DNA of 64,000 nucleotides from Bradyrhizobium tropiciagri (GTDB lineage: Bacteria > Pseudomonadota > Alphaproteobacteria > Rhizobiales > Xanthobacteraceae). The DNA lies in assembly GCF_018130545.1 (NCBI RefSeq), contig NZ_JAFCKF010000001.1, positions 992,001-1,056,000 on the forward strand, written 5' to 3'. How positions within the stretch are numbered: position 1 is the stretch's first letter; every line of letters starts with the position of its first letter. The notes under the pieces were generated by a model. That model was given only the letters and a program-made list of their open reading frames with translations, was not told where the DNA came from and did no database searches. Made by a program: the position numbers and the translations under genes. Of the stretch, positions 25,615 to 33,460 are shown piece after piece.

Positions 25615-26703
25615 TCAGCTATCGAACATGATCACGCTGCGCAGCGTCTTGCCGGCTTTCATATTGGCAAAGCCCTCGTTGATCTCGGAGAGCTTCAGCT
25701 TGGCCGAGATCCAGTCCTCCAGATGCAGCTTGCCGCGCATGTAGAAGTCGACGAGACGCGGCATGTCGACGCGGAAATGGTTCGAGCCCATCGACGAGCC
25801 CTGGATGCGGCGCTCGCGCAGGAAGTCGAAACCGTGCAGCTCGATCTTCTGGCCGAACGGGATCATGCCGACGATGGTCGCAGTGCCGCCCGCCGCCAGC
25901 ATGGCGAAGGCCTGCTCGGCGGTTTCCTTGCGGCCGAGCACCTCGAAGGAATGATGCACGCCGCCTCCGGTGAGCTCGCGCACCTGCTGCACAACGTCGC
26001 CGCGGGAGGGATCGACGATGTCGGTGGCACCGAGTTTTGTGGCGAGTTGCAGCTTGGCCGGATTGGTGTCGATCGCGATGATGCGGCCGGCGCCGGCGAT
26101 CTGCGCGCCGTTGATCGCGGCCATGCCGACGCCGCCGCAGCCGATCACGGCCACGGTCTCGCCGGCGGTGACCTTCGCGGTGTTCACCACGGCGCCATAG
26201 CCGGTGATGACGCCGCAGCCGATCAGCGCGGCGAGATCGAGCGGCATCTCCTTCTTGATCTTCACGATGGCGTTCTCGTGCACCAGCATCTGCTCGGCGA
26301 ACGACGACAGGTTGAGAAACTGGTTCAGCTTCTCCTTCCTGCCCCAGGACAGCCGATTGGACGCGCCGGGCAGCATCTTCACCGTGGTGTCGGTGCACAG
26401 CACGGTGCGGCCGGTGGTGCAATTGTCGCAGGTGCCGCAGAACACGGAGAGACACGTCACGACGTGGTCGCCGGGCTTCACATAGTTGACGTCGGAGCCG
26501 ACCTTCTCGACCACGCCGGCCGATTCATGGCCGAGCACGGCGGGCAGCGGATGCGGATAAAGGCCTTCCATGAAGTGCAGATCGGAATGGCAGAGGCCTG
26601 CGACCGCGGTGCGGATCAGGACCTCGCGCGGCCCCGGATTGGGCACGCTGACATCCTCGATCACCAGCGGCTGATTGACTTCATGCAGGACGGCGGCCTT
26701 CAT
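25615..26703 (-). CDS. Zinc-dependent alcohol dehydrogenase (MDR family)
   Basis: A 363-residue medium-chain dehydrogenase. Catalytic zinc ligands are in VAGLCHSDLHFMEG (Cys and His near residues 38-42) and GHESAGVVEKVG. The structural-zinc Cys cluster is CGTCDNCTTGRTVLC (about residues 88-102), and the Rossmann motif is AVIGCGGVGMAAINGAQIAG (about 190-210), followed by an acidic residue (IAIDTN) that favours NAD. GGGAG precedes the ATG at 26703, which is preferred to an upstream start. The family oxidises alcohols or formaldehyde adducts; the substrate is unknown. It lies downstream of the AidB-like gene on the same strand. Confidence 0.88.
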   Translation of the reverse strand: MKAAVLHEVNQPLVIEDVSVPNPGPREVLIRTAVAGLCHSDLHFMEGLYPHPLPAVLGHESAGVVEKVGSDVNYVKPGDHVVTCLSVFCGTCDNCTTGRTVLCTDTTVKMLPGASNRLSWGRKEKLNQFLNLSSFAEQMLVHENAIVKIKKEMPLDLAALIGCGVITGYGAVVNTAKVTAGETVAVIGCGGVGMAAINGAQIAGAGRIIAIDTNPAKLQLATKLGATDIVDPSRGDVVQQVRELTGGGVHHSFEVLGRKETAEQAFAMLAAGGTATIVGMIPFGQKIELHGFDFLRERRIQGSSMGSNHFRVDMPRLVDFYMRGKLHLEDWISAKLKLSEINEGFANMKAGKTLRSVIMFDS

Positions 26704-26755
26704 CGGGGTCTCCCTTGACGTTTTTGTTTGTTTGAAAAGTTCGCTCGCACGCAGC

Positions 26756-28573
26756 CTACGCTGCGACGAGCAATTCGCCAACCTCGGCCATGCCGACGGC
26801 GTGATCGCCGAGCAGATGTTCGGTCATCCTGCGTTGAACGGTATTTTCCGCAAGCCGGAACGGATCGCCGGGCATCACGCGGTGATCGATCACCATCCGC
26901 GACAGCAGCAAGCGGCGTGCGTCGCCGCGCATCTCGTGGATGCGCCCGCCTTCCCACGCCAGCGCGACTGCGCTTGCGACATGATAGAGCAGGCTGGTGG
27001 CGCGCCGCGCATCGCCCTCATTGTCGATGCGGCCGGCGACCTCGCGCGCAAACGCGATCGCGCGGTCGCTGAGATCGCGCAGCCGGCTGCGCCAGGCCTC
27101 GGGCACATTCGGGCTGTCATCGAGCCGCGCGTGCAGATCGGCAGCGAGCGCGTTGTCGGCACCGTGGCGTCCGACCGCGCGCTTCAGCGCATCGATCGCG
27201 ACGATGTTGCCGGTGCCTTCCCAGATCGAACCGAGATGCGCATCGCGCAGCAGCCGCGGCGTGACGAATTCCTCGATGTAGCCGATGCCGCCGCGCATCT
27301 CCATCGCATCGCCGCAGACCTTGCGGGCGTCGCGGGTGGCGCGAAATTTCAGGGTCGGCGTCAGGATGCGCAGCAGCGCTGCGGCATCCTGGCTGCCGGC
27401 CTCGGCGCGGTCGAGCGCATCAGCGGTCAGGAAGCTCATCGACAGCGCCTGCTCAGTCGGCAGCATGATCTTCATCAGCTGGCGCCGCGCCAGCGGCAAA
27501 TCGATGATGCGCTGGCCGAAGACGACGCGGCCGCGCGCAACCGTAATCGCATCATGCCAGGCGCGGCGCATCAGCGCGGTCGACTTCACGCCATTGGAGA
27601 GCCGCGACGAGTTCACCATCTCGGCCATCTGCACGAAGCCGCGGTCGAGCTTGCCGACGGCATAGGCGATCGCGCCATCGAACTTGATTTCGCCCGAGGC
27701 CATCGAGCGGGTGCCGAGCTTGTCTTTCAAGCGCACGATCCGGTAGTGGTTCTGCGAGCCGTCGTCTAGGAAGCGTGGCATCAGGAACAGGCCGACGCCT
27801 TTGGTACCCGGCCCCGCGCCCTCGGGGCGCGCCAGCAGCATCACCACCTTGGCATCGGCGTTCGAGCAGAACCACTTCTCGCCATAGAGCCGCCAGCGGT
27901 CGCCCTCCTGCACGGCGCGCGTGGTCAGCGTGCCGACATCGGAGCCGCCTTCCTTCTCGGTCATGAACTGGCCGCCCTGCGTCAGTCTGCTCATGTCGGT
28001 CTGGGTCAGGCCGTCCAGATATTTCGCCTTCAACGCCTCGCTACCGAAATTTGCCAGCAACTTTGCGCAGCCGTCGGTGACGTTGATCGGGCAGCCCATG
28101 CCGAATTCGGTCTGGTTGAACAGGAAGGTGAAGGCGTGTTTTGCAACGACAGGATATTTGTCGGGCCAGCCCATGATGCCTTTGCGCAGCGACAGCGCGT
28201 GAATGCCGAACTCGCCGAACGCGGCCTTCTCGATCTCGCGATAGGCCGGATGGTATTCGATTGTTTGCACGTCGCGGCCGAACTTGTCGCGCTGGTGCAG
28301 CACCGGCGTATGCCGGTCGGCGAGCCGCGCGCATTCGTCGAGAGTGCCGCCGGCCAATCCGCCGAGTCGGTCGAGATGCGGCTCGATGTGACGGAACAAC
28401 GCCTCAGGCAGATGCAGCTTCAGAATATCCGTCAGCGCCGGATCGGCCCGGTAGAAATTCATTCCGGTGGTGTCGGGCGCCAACAGGCCCGGCTGGCTGG
28501 TGGACGAGGTTTTCGGACCCTGCTTGTGCGGCTGCATTGAATTCCCGGCTGCGGTGCTCATTTGTTTGGGCAC
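26756..28573 (-). CDS. AidB-like acyl-CoA dehydrogenase
   Basis: A 605-residue protein of the AidB branch of acyl-CoA dehydrogenases, longer than the usual 380-415. It has GQFMTEKEGGSDVGTLTTRA and WRLYGEKWFCSNADAKVVML in the FAD-contacting middle domain, SRLSNGVKSTALMRRAW, the C-terminal GDAMEMRGGIGYIEEFVTPR, and SIWEGTGNIVAIDALKRAV, then an extra C-terminal helical domain. E. coli AidB binds DNA and protects against alkylation; whether this homologue does so is unknown, and the context of alcohol dehydrogenase and crotonases argues for a catabolic role. The start is the GTG at 28573, preceded by GGAGGAGG, rather than the ATG four codons later. Confidence 0.82.
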   Translation of the reverse strand: MPKQMSTAAGNSMQPHKQGPKTSSTSQPGLLAPDTTGMNFYRADPALTDILKLHLPEALFRHIEPHLDRLGGLAGGTLDECARLADRHTPVLHQRDKFGRDVQTIEYHPAYREIEKAAFGEFGIHALSLRKGIMGWPDKYPVVAKHAFTFLFNQTEFGMGCPINVTDGCAKLLANFGSEALKAKYLDGLTQTDMSRLTQGGQFMTEKEGGSDVGTLTTRAVQEGDRWRLYGEKWFCSNADAKVVMLLARPEGAGPGTKGVGLFLMPRFLDDGSQNHYRIVRLKDKLGTRSMASGEIKFDGAIAYAVGKLDRGFVQMAEMVNSSRLSNGVKSTALMRRAWHDAITVARGRVVFGQRIIDLPLARRQLMKIMLPTEQALSMSFLTADALDRAEAGSQDAAALLRILTPTLKFRATRDARKVCGDAMEMRGGIGYIEEFVTPRLLRDAHLGSIWEGTGNIVAIDALKRAVGRHGADNALAADLHARLDDSPNVPEAWRSRLRDLSDRAIAFAREVAGRIDNEGDARRATSLLYHVASAVALAWEGGRIHEMRGDARRLLLSRMVIDHRVMPGDPFRLAENTVQRRMTEHLLGDHAVGMAEVGELLVAA

Positions 28574-28608
28574 GACTATCCTCCTCCGGCCGAGCAAAGG
28601 AAAGCCCA

Positions 28609-29310
28609 ATGGATATTCCAAAATACAAGATCGCTCTGATCGTCGGTGCCGGCGCGGGCCTCAGCGCCTCGCTGACACGGCTATTTTCGCGGGAGGGAAT
28701 TCGCGTGGCACTGGGCGCCCGCAGCATCGAGAAGCTCGGCGCGCTCTGCACCGAAACCGGCGCGAAGGCCTATGCCTGCGACACCACCAAGGCCGAGGAT
28801 GTCGAACGTCTCTTTGGTCTGGTCGAACGCGAGATCGGAACACCTGATCTCGTGGTCTACAATGCCAGTGGCCGCAGCCGCGGGCCGTTCGTTGAACTCG
28901 TGCCTTCAGAGGTCGAGCAGGCGATCGCGGTCTCCGCGTTCGGCGGCTTCCTGGTGGCGCAGGAGGCGGCGAAGCGCATGCTCCCCAACAAGAAGGGCGC
29001 GATCCTGTTCACCGGCGCCTCCGCCAGCGTCAAGGGCTATGCGCAATCGGCGCCGTTCGCGATGGGCAAGTTCGCGCTGCGCGGCCTGGCGCAAAGCATG
29101 GCGCGCGAATTGTCGCCACAGGGTATCCACGTCGCGCATTTCGTGATCGACGGCGGCATCCGCAGCGCCGCCCGCACCGAATCTGCCGACAAGCCGGACT
29201 CGATGCTCGATCCGGACGCGATTGCGTTGAGCTACTGGAACGTGCTGCAACAGCCGCGCAGCGCCTGGACCTGGGAGCTGGAACTGCGGCCCTGGGTTGA
29301 GAAATTTTGA
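28609..29310 (+). CDS. SDR-family protein lacking the catalytic Tyr
   Basis: A 233-residue SDR-fold protein. The glycine motif reads IVGAGAGLSASL rather than TGxxxGxG, and the active-site motif is FAMGK in SAPFAMGKFALRGLAQSMAR, so Phe replaces the catalytic Tyr while the Lys is kept. A Ser is present in FTGASASVKG. This matches the atypical SDR_c10-like group, which is incomplete in both motifs. It may bind a nucleotide or act non-catalytically, or use an unusual mechanism. It is divergent from the AidB-like gene with a 35-base gap and upstream of a crotonase, suggesting an acyl-CoA context. Confidence 0.8.
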   Translation: MDIPKYKIALIVGAGAGLSASLTRLFSREGIRVALGARSIEKLGALCTETGAKAYACDTTKAEDVERLFGLVEREIGTPDLVVYNASGRSRGPFVELVPSEVEQAIAVSAFGGFLVAQEAAKRMLPNKKGAILFTGASASVKGYAQSAPFAMGKFALRGLAQSMARELSPQGIHVAHFVIDGGIRSAARTESADKPDSMLDPDAIALSYWNVLQQPRSAWTWELELRPWVEKF

Positions 29311-29356
29311 GATGACGGAGATCATGTAAGCGGCGTAACGTTCAGTAAGACTGTAG

Positions 29357-29436
29357 AGTGGGCAAAGGTGCCGCAACGCCGTGCCCACCATCGGCACTCT
29401 GATCGCGAGGGTGGGCACGCTTCGCTTTGCCCACCC
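29357..29436. repeat. Palindromic repeat AGTGGGCAAAG...CTTTGCCCACC
   Basis: AGTGGGCAAAG at the left pairs with CTTTGCCCAC at the right, and internal GTGCCCACC pairs with GGTGGGCAC. A second copy is at 39627-39709. It sits just before the ribosome-binding region of the crotonase at 29472. Confidence 0.7.
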
Positions 29437-29471
29437 GACGAAGCCAAGAAGCAAGCAGCATGGGGAGCGAA

Positions 29472-30302
29472 ATGACCGCTGACATCAAGATCGAGACCGG
29501 CACCGACGAACTGCTCTGCGTGATCCGCGACCGCGTCGCCGTCATCACGCTGAACCGCCCGGACGCCCGCAACTCGCTGTCGGACACGCTGACGCCGGCG
29601 CTGCGCACCATGATCCGGACCTGCGGCGAGAACCCCGAGGTCGGCGTGCTGCTCGTCACTGGCGCCGGCAAGGCGTTCTGCGCCGGCGGCAACGTCAAGG
29701 GCATGGGCGCGCATCGCGACCCGAAGAAGCTCGAAATGTCTTATGAGGACAAGGTCGCGGATTTGCAGGAACGGCAGCGTCTGCTCACCGGCGCGCTCGC
29801 CTCGGTGCGCAAGCCGACCATTGCAGCACTTCCCGGCCCCGCGGTCGGCGCCGGGCTTGCGATCGCGATGGCCTGCGACATCAGGATCGCGGCGCAATCA
29901 GCCTTCATCTCGACCGGCTATTTGCGCGTGGCGCTGAGCGGCGATTACGGCATGGCCTGGCTGCTGACACGCCTGGTCGGCACCTCGCGCGCCCGCGAAT
30001 TGATGTTCACCTCGGAGAAGGTCGACGCCACCAGATGCGAGCAGATCGGCCTCGTCAACCGCGTGGTGCCGGACGAGACGCTGCACGACGAAGCCTTTGC
30101 GCTGGCGAAGTCGATCGCCGAGGGCCCGACGCTGGCGCTGCGCTACATGAAGGACAATCTCGACGAAGCGCTGCAGTTCGACTTCGCCACCGCGCGCGAC
30201 CACGAGGCCGAGCGGCTGATCCGCCTCACCACGACCGCCGATCACAAGGAGGCGGTGCAGGCCTTCATCGAGAAGCGCAAGCCGGTGTTTCGGGGGAATT
30301 GA
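29472..30302 (+). CDS. Enoyl-CoA hydratase
   Basis: A 276-residue crotonase. It has VAVITLNRPDARNSLSDTL, the oxyanion motif GAGKAFCAGGNVKGMG near residues 65-80, and GPAVGAGLAIAMACDIRIAA. In the catalytic loop, YLRVALSGDYGMAWLLTRLV carries an Asp (SGDYG), as in a common alphaproteobacterial subgroup. The ATG at 29472 has GGGGAG upstream and is preferred to starts inside the upstream repeat. It hydrates or isomerises an enoyl-CoA; it may function with the AidB-like dehydrogenase and the SDR nearby. Confidence 0.86.
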   Translation: MTADIKIETGTDELLCVIRDRVAVITLNRPDARNSLSDTLTPALRTMIRTCGENPEVGVLLVTGAGKAFCAGGNVKGMGAHRDPKKLEMSYEDKVADLQERQRLLTGALASVRKPTIAALPGPAVGAGLAIAMACDIRIAAQSAFISTGYLRVALSGDYGMAWLLTRLVGTSRARELMFTSEKVDATRCEQIGLVNRVVPDETLHDEAFALAKSIAEGPTLALRYMKDNLDEALQFDFATARDHEAERLIRLTTTADHKEAVQAFIEKRKPVFRGN

Positions 30303-30323
30303 ACGGAAGCTCGCGCTGCCTTG

Positions 30324-30473
30324 TGATTGCCGGGCTTGCCGCCTTCGCGAATGCTTCGGCGCGCCTAAGACCGTTAGCCTCGTCGAAGCCTTGGCGTAGA
30401 CGTGACCCGGCAATCCATCGAGGAAGGATGCGCTTTCGCTTGATGGATGCGCGGGTCAAGCCCGCGCATGACG
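30324..30473. repeat. Palindromic repeat interrupted by a second element
   Basis: The ends match the element at 25510-25595 (GATTGCCGGGCTTG at the left; ACCCGGCAATCCATCG and GATGGATGCGCGGGTCAAGC at the right). The left arm is split after CTTG by about 66 foreign bases (30339-30404). That insert has imperfect inverted ends (CGCCTTCGCGAATGCTTCGG versus CGTCGAAGCCTTGGCGTAG). The right end of the repeat overlaps the last codons and stop of the LysR gene at 30456. Confidence 0.7.
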
Positions 30474-31370
30474 ATCCCGTAACACGGATGGAGCGCGCGA
30501 AAAGTCCACAAACGCCCGCAGCGCGGCCGGCAATTGGCGACGGCTCGGATAATAGAGAAAAAAGCCCGGATAGGCCGGACACCAGTCCGCCAGCACACGC
30601 ACCAGCTTCTTTTTCGCGATCAACGCCTCGACCTGCGCCTCGAACACGTAAGCGAGCCCTGCTCCGTCGAGCGCGGCATCGACCATCAGATCCTGGTCGT
30701 TCAGCGTCAGCGGACCCGCGACATCGATATCGACCTCGATGCCGCCGCGCTCGAACTCCCAGCGATAGATCGCGCCGGAGGTGAAGCGATAGCGGATGCA
30801 GGGCAGGCCTTTCAGGTCGTGCGGCGTAACCGGCGGCTTATGGGTCTTGAAATAGCCCGTCGAGCCGACCACGGCAAAGCGATGCCGCGGCCCGATCGGG
30901 ACTGCGATCATGTCGGCGGCAATGGTCTCGCCGAAGCGCACGCCGGCATCGAAGCCCGCAGCGACCATGTCGATCAGCGCGTCATTGATCATGATCTCGA
31001 CGCTGACATCGGGAAACGCCTTCAGGAAGCGCGTGACGATCGGCAGCAGCACCAGCTGCGCCGACTGGCGCGCCGCGGTGAAACGCAGCATGCCAGCGGG
31101 ACGCCCGCGCAAATTGTTGAGGTCCTCCAGCGCGTCATCGATGTCGCGGAACGCCGGGCTGATCCGCGCGAACAGAAGCTCGCCGGCCTCGGTCAGCGCC
31201 ACGCTGCGGGTGGTGCGGTTGACGAGGCGCAGATCGAGCCGCTCCTCGATGTTACGCAGCGCATGCGACAGCGCCGACGCCGTGACGCCAAGCTCGGTCG
31301 CCGCCGCGCGAAAGCTCCTGTGGCGGGCGATGGCGAGGAAGGTGGCGAGGTCGGAGGGATCGATCCGCAT
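30456..31370 (-). CDS. LysR family transcriptional regulator
   Basis: A 304-residue LTTR. It has the N-terminal winged helix (DLATFLAIARHRSFRAAATE and LGVTASALSHALRNIEERLD, residues 6-50) and a C-terminal periplasmic-binding-like effector domain with SVEIMINDALIDMVAAGFDA. It is divergent from the SDR gene at 31490, the usual arrangement for an LTTR and its target. The final five residues (RHARA) and the stop codon are supplied by the palindromic repeat at 30324-30473, so the native C-terminus was probably changed by repeat insertion. Confidence 0.88.
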   Translation of the reverse strand: MRIDPSDLATFLAIARHRSFRAAATELGVTASALSHALRNIEERLDLRLVNRTTRSVALTEAGELLFARISPAFRDIDDALEDLNNLRGRPAGMLRFTAARQSAQLVLLPIVTRFLKAFPDVSVEIMINDALIDMVAAGFDAGVRFGETIAADMIAVPIGPRHRFAVVGSTGYFKTHKPPVTPHDLKGLPCIRYRFTSGAIYRWEFERGGIEVDIDVAGPLTLNDQDLMVDAALDGAGLAYVFEAQVEALIAKKKLVRVLADWCPAYPGFFLYYPSRRQLPAALRAFVDFSRAPSVLRDRHARA

Positions 31371-31489
31371 TGATGAATTCTGCTCAGTAGCTTGTGTATC
31401 TTATAGCGGGTTATCTCATCTATTGCGAGACGCTATTCCTTGCCCATCAGCCCGGCAGCACGCCGGGCCTGCCAGGAAAGGGCAAGATC

Positions 31490-32320
31490 ATGCGTGTCTG
31501 GTTCATCACAGGAGCTTCGAGGGGATTTGGCGCTCTGATCGCGGAAGCCGCGCTCAAGGCAGGTGATGCGGTGGTTGCCACCGCCCGGGATCCCGCAACC
31601 GTCACGGCACGGCTCGGCCAGCACGAGCGGCTGCTGGCCACCCGGCTCGACGTCACCAGCGAGACCGAGGCCCACGCTGCGGCCGGCGAAGCGGTCAAGA
31701 CATTCGGCCGCATCGATATCCTGCTCAACAATGCCGGCTACGGCCTGCTCGGCGCGATCGAGGAAGCCAACGCTGAGGAAACCCAGCGCCTGTTCGGCAC
31801 CAATGTGTTCGGCCTGCTCGGCGTCACCCGCGCCGTGCTACCGCATATGCGCCGGCAGCGCGCCGGCCACATCATCAACATCTCCTCGGTCGGCGGCTAC
31901 ACCGGCTATCCCGGCTGGGGCGTCTACGGCGCGACCAAGTTTGCGGTGGAAGGCATCAGCGAGGCGCTGGCCGCCGAAGTCGCGCCGCTCGGCATCAAGG
32001 TGACGGTGGTCGAGCCCGGCTTCTTCCGCACCGATTTCCTCGACGATGCTTCGCTGTCGCGCACCGCGCATCAGATCGAAGATTATCATGCGAGCGTCGG
32101 CAAGACCCGCGCCGCTGCCGTCGACTTCAACCACGGCCAGCGCGGCGACCCGCGCAAGCTTGCGGGTGCGATGCTCAAGCTCGTCAACGCGGAGACCCCG
32201 CCGCTGCGGTTGCCGCTCGGCAGCGACACGGTGGAGCGGATCGAGGCGAAGAACGCGTTTGTCGCGAACGAACTCGCGGATTGGCGCGCGGTTGCGACAT
32301 CGACGGATTTTGCAGAGTGA
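31490..32320 (+). CDS. Short-chain dehydrogenase/reductase
   Basis: A 276-residue SDR with the nucleotide motif FITGASRGFGALIAEAAL (TGASRGFG), LLNNAGYGLLGAIEE, the catalytic Ser in INISSVGGYTGYPGWG and YGATKFAVEGISEALAAEV carrying the YxxxK motif. The family is the oxidoreductase type common beside LysR regulators. The ATG at 31490, with AGGAAAGGG upstream, is chosen over an earlier start 32 codons upstream in the promoter region. NADP is likely, given the basic residues after beta-2 (ATARDPA). Substrate unknown; probably controlled by the divergent LysR. Confidence 0.87.
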   Translation: MRVWFITGASRGFGALIAEAALKAGDAVVATARDPATVTARLGQHERLLATRLDVTSETEAHAAAGEAVKTFGRIDILLNNAGYGLLGAIEEANAEETQRLFGTNVFGLLGVTRAVLPHMRRQRAGHIINISSVGGYTGYPGWGVYGATKFAVEGISEALAAEVAPLGIKVTVVEPGFFRTDFLDDASLSRTAHQIEDYHASVGKTRAAAVDFNHGQRGDPRKLAGAMLKLVNAETPPLRLPLGSDTVERIEAKNAFVANELADWRAVATSTDFAE

Positions 32321-32408
32321 TCGCGGCGCCGCTCGCTCCTCTCTGCCTCTCCCACGAGGGGAGAGGCAGCGGAGCAAGCTGTAACGATAGCGAGATCAAA
32401 AAGAAAAG

Positions 32409-32439
32409 GGCCCGGTTCTGGAGGGGCCAGAACCGGGCC
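32409..32439 (-). terminator. Rho-independent terminator of the GNAT gene
   Basis: GGCCCGGTTCTGG and CCAGAACCGGGCC form a perfect 13-base stem around a 5-base loop. Read on the minus strand, the stem is followed by CTTTTCTTTTT, a good U-tract. It lies 8 bases beyond the stop codon of the minus-strand GNAT gene. Confidence 0.9.
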
Positions 32440-32446
32440 TAGTCAG

Positions 32447-33070
32447 TCAAACCGCAAGCGAGGACATCGCGGCCAAGCGGGAAATGGCGGCAAGCCGCCA
32501 GCTGGCACAGGGAATGTCTTGCGGTTCGACGTGGATCTCCTTGGCAAAGCGCACCAGCTTCCAGTCGCCGGGGCTTGCAGCGAAAGCGTAGTCCGACTTG
32601 CGGGCGAGGCCGATCATCGCCGCATTCGACCGCAGCGTATCGCCGAAGATGCGCTCGGCTCCAAAGGACGCCGCGCGGCATTCGAGATTCTTCAGCAGCG
32701 CCTTGCCAATGCCGTGGCCCTGCCACCGGTCATCGATCGACAGGCCGAACTCGACGCTCGACGTATCGGCATGGAAAGCGTAGCGGGCTTCGCCGACGAT
32801 GGTCTCAAAACCATCGACCAGCATCGTCGCGACCACCGTGAACCGGTCAGCCTCGCCGACATGGATGAAACGCTCGAGCTCAGTCTTCGGCAGCTCGCTC
32901 AGTGCGCCCAGAAAGCGGTTGTAACGAGATGCCGCGGAGAGCGAGCGGATGTAGTTCTGCAGCTCCTCGCGGTCGCGCGGCTCGACGAAGCGCACCTTGA
33001 TCTCGCTGCCGCTCTTGGCGCGCAGCACGTCAGAGTATTGCTTGAGATCGTCGAGACGCAGCGCCGTCAT
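32447..33070 (-). CDS. GNAT family N-acetyltransferase
   Basis: A 207-residue acyltransferase. The N-terminal part (IKVRFVEPRDREELQNYIRS) starts the fold and the acetyl-CoA-binding loop is in IDDRWQGHGIGKALLKNLEC (Q/RxxGxG/A at about residues 120-135). The C-terminal part (GERI...LRSNAAMIGLARKSDYAF) is typical of the family. It probably acetylates a small molecule or protein using acetyl-CoA in the cytosol. It is downstream of the DUF1127 gene on the same strand with a 69-base gap and ends at a strong terminator. Confidence 0.86.
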   Translation of the reverse strand: MTALRLDDLKQYSDVLRAKSGSEIKVRFVEPRDREELQNYIRSLSAASRYNRFLGALSELPKTELERFIHVGEADRFTVVATMLVDGFETIVGEARYAFHADTSSVEFGLSIDDRWQGHGIGKALLKNLECRAASFGAERIFGDTLRSNAAMIGLARKSDYAFAASPGDWKLVRFAKEIHVEPQDIPCASWRLAAISRLAAMSSLAV

Positions 33071-33139
33071 GACACGCTCCCCGGGTGAAGAAATTGGCCG
33101 GCGCCCCTCGATCGAGGCGGCGCCGGCGACGGCGGCCCA

Positions 33140-33343
33140 TCAGGCCCGCCAGAACGGCTTCTCGGTCTCGAAAACGATGTCGCTGCGGGACATGCCGATG
33201 TCGTGCAGGTCGCGCTCGGTCCACTGCGACAGTTCGCGGCGGCGCTCGTAGCGGTCCCACCACACATGCAGGGTCTCGCCGACCTGGTGCATAAGGCCCG
33301 GCGTATGATGATTTGTCATCGATTCATGGGTGAAAATGGACAT
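33140..33343 (-). CDS. DUF1127 small protein
   Basis: A 67-residue protein, MSIFTHESMTNHHTPGLMHQ, with the characteristic C-terminal DUF1127 block of about 35 residues: WWDRYERRRELSQWTERDLH followed by DIGMSRSDIVFE. Arg-rich DUF1127 proteins in alphaproteobacteria can bind RNA or influence phosphate and carbon regulation, but this gene has no assigned role. A good AGGAG site precedes the ATG. It is divergent from a LysR regulator across a short region with a palindrome and co-directional with the GNAT gene. Confidence 0.85.
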   Translation of the reverse strand: MSIFTHESMTNHHTPGLMHQVGETLHVWWDRYERRRELSQWTERDLHDIGMSRSDIVFETEKPFWRA

Positions 33344-33423
33344 TTGCGGCTCCTATCGGTAACCTGTTGGCGGTAATATCTGCGCCATTCGGCCTGTTCA
33401 CAAACGACACTTTGTACCGTTTC

Positions 33424-33442
33424 GCATGAATTAAAGTCATGC
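33424..33442. promoter_or_regulatory. Inverted repeat GCATGA-N7-TCATGC, candidate LysR site
   Basis: A perfect 6-base inverted repeat with a 7-base AT-rich spacer contains a T-N11-A LTTR core (T of TGA to A of TCA). It lies between the divergent DUF1127 and LysR starts, 19 bases before the LysR ATG. Confidence 0.5.
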
Positions 33443-33460
33443 ATTGGAGGCAAATCAGGG

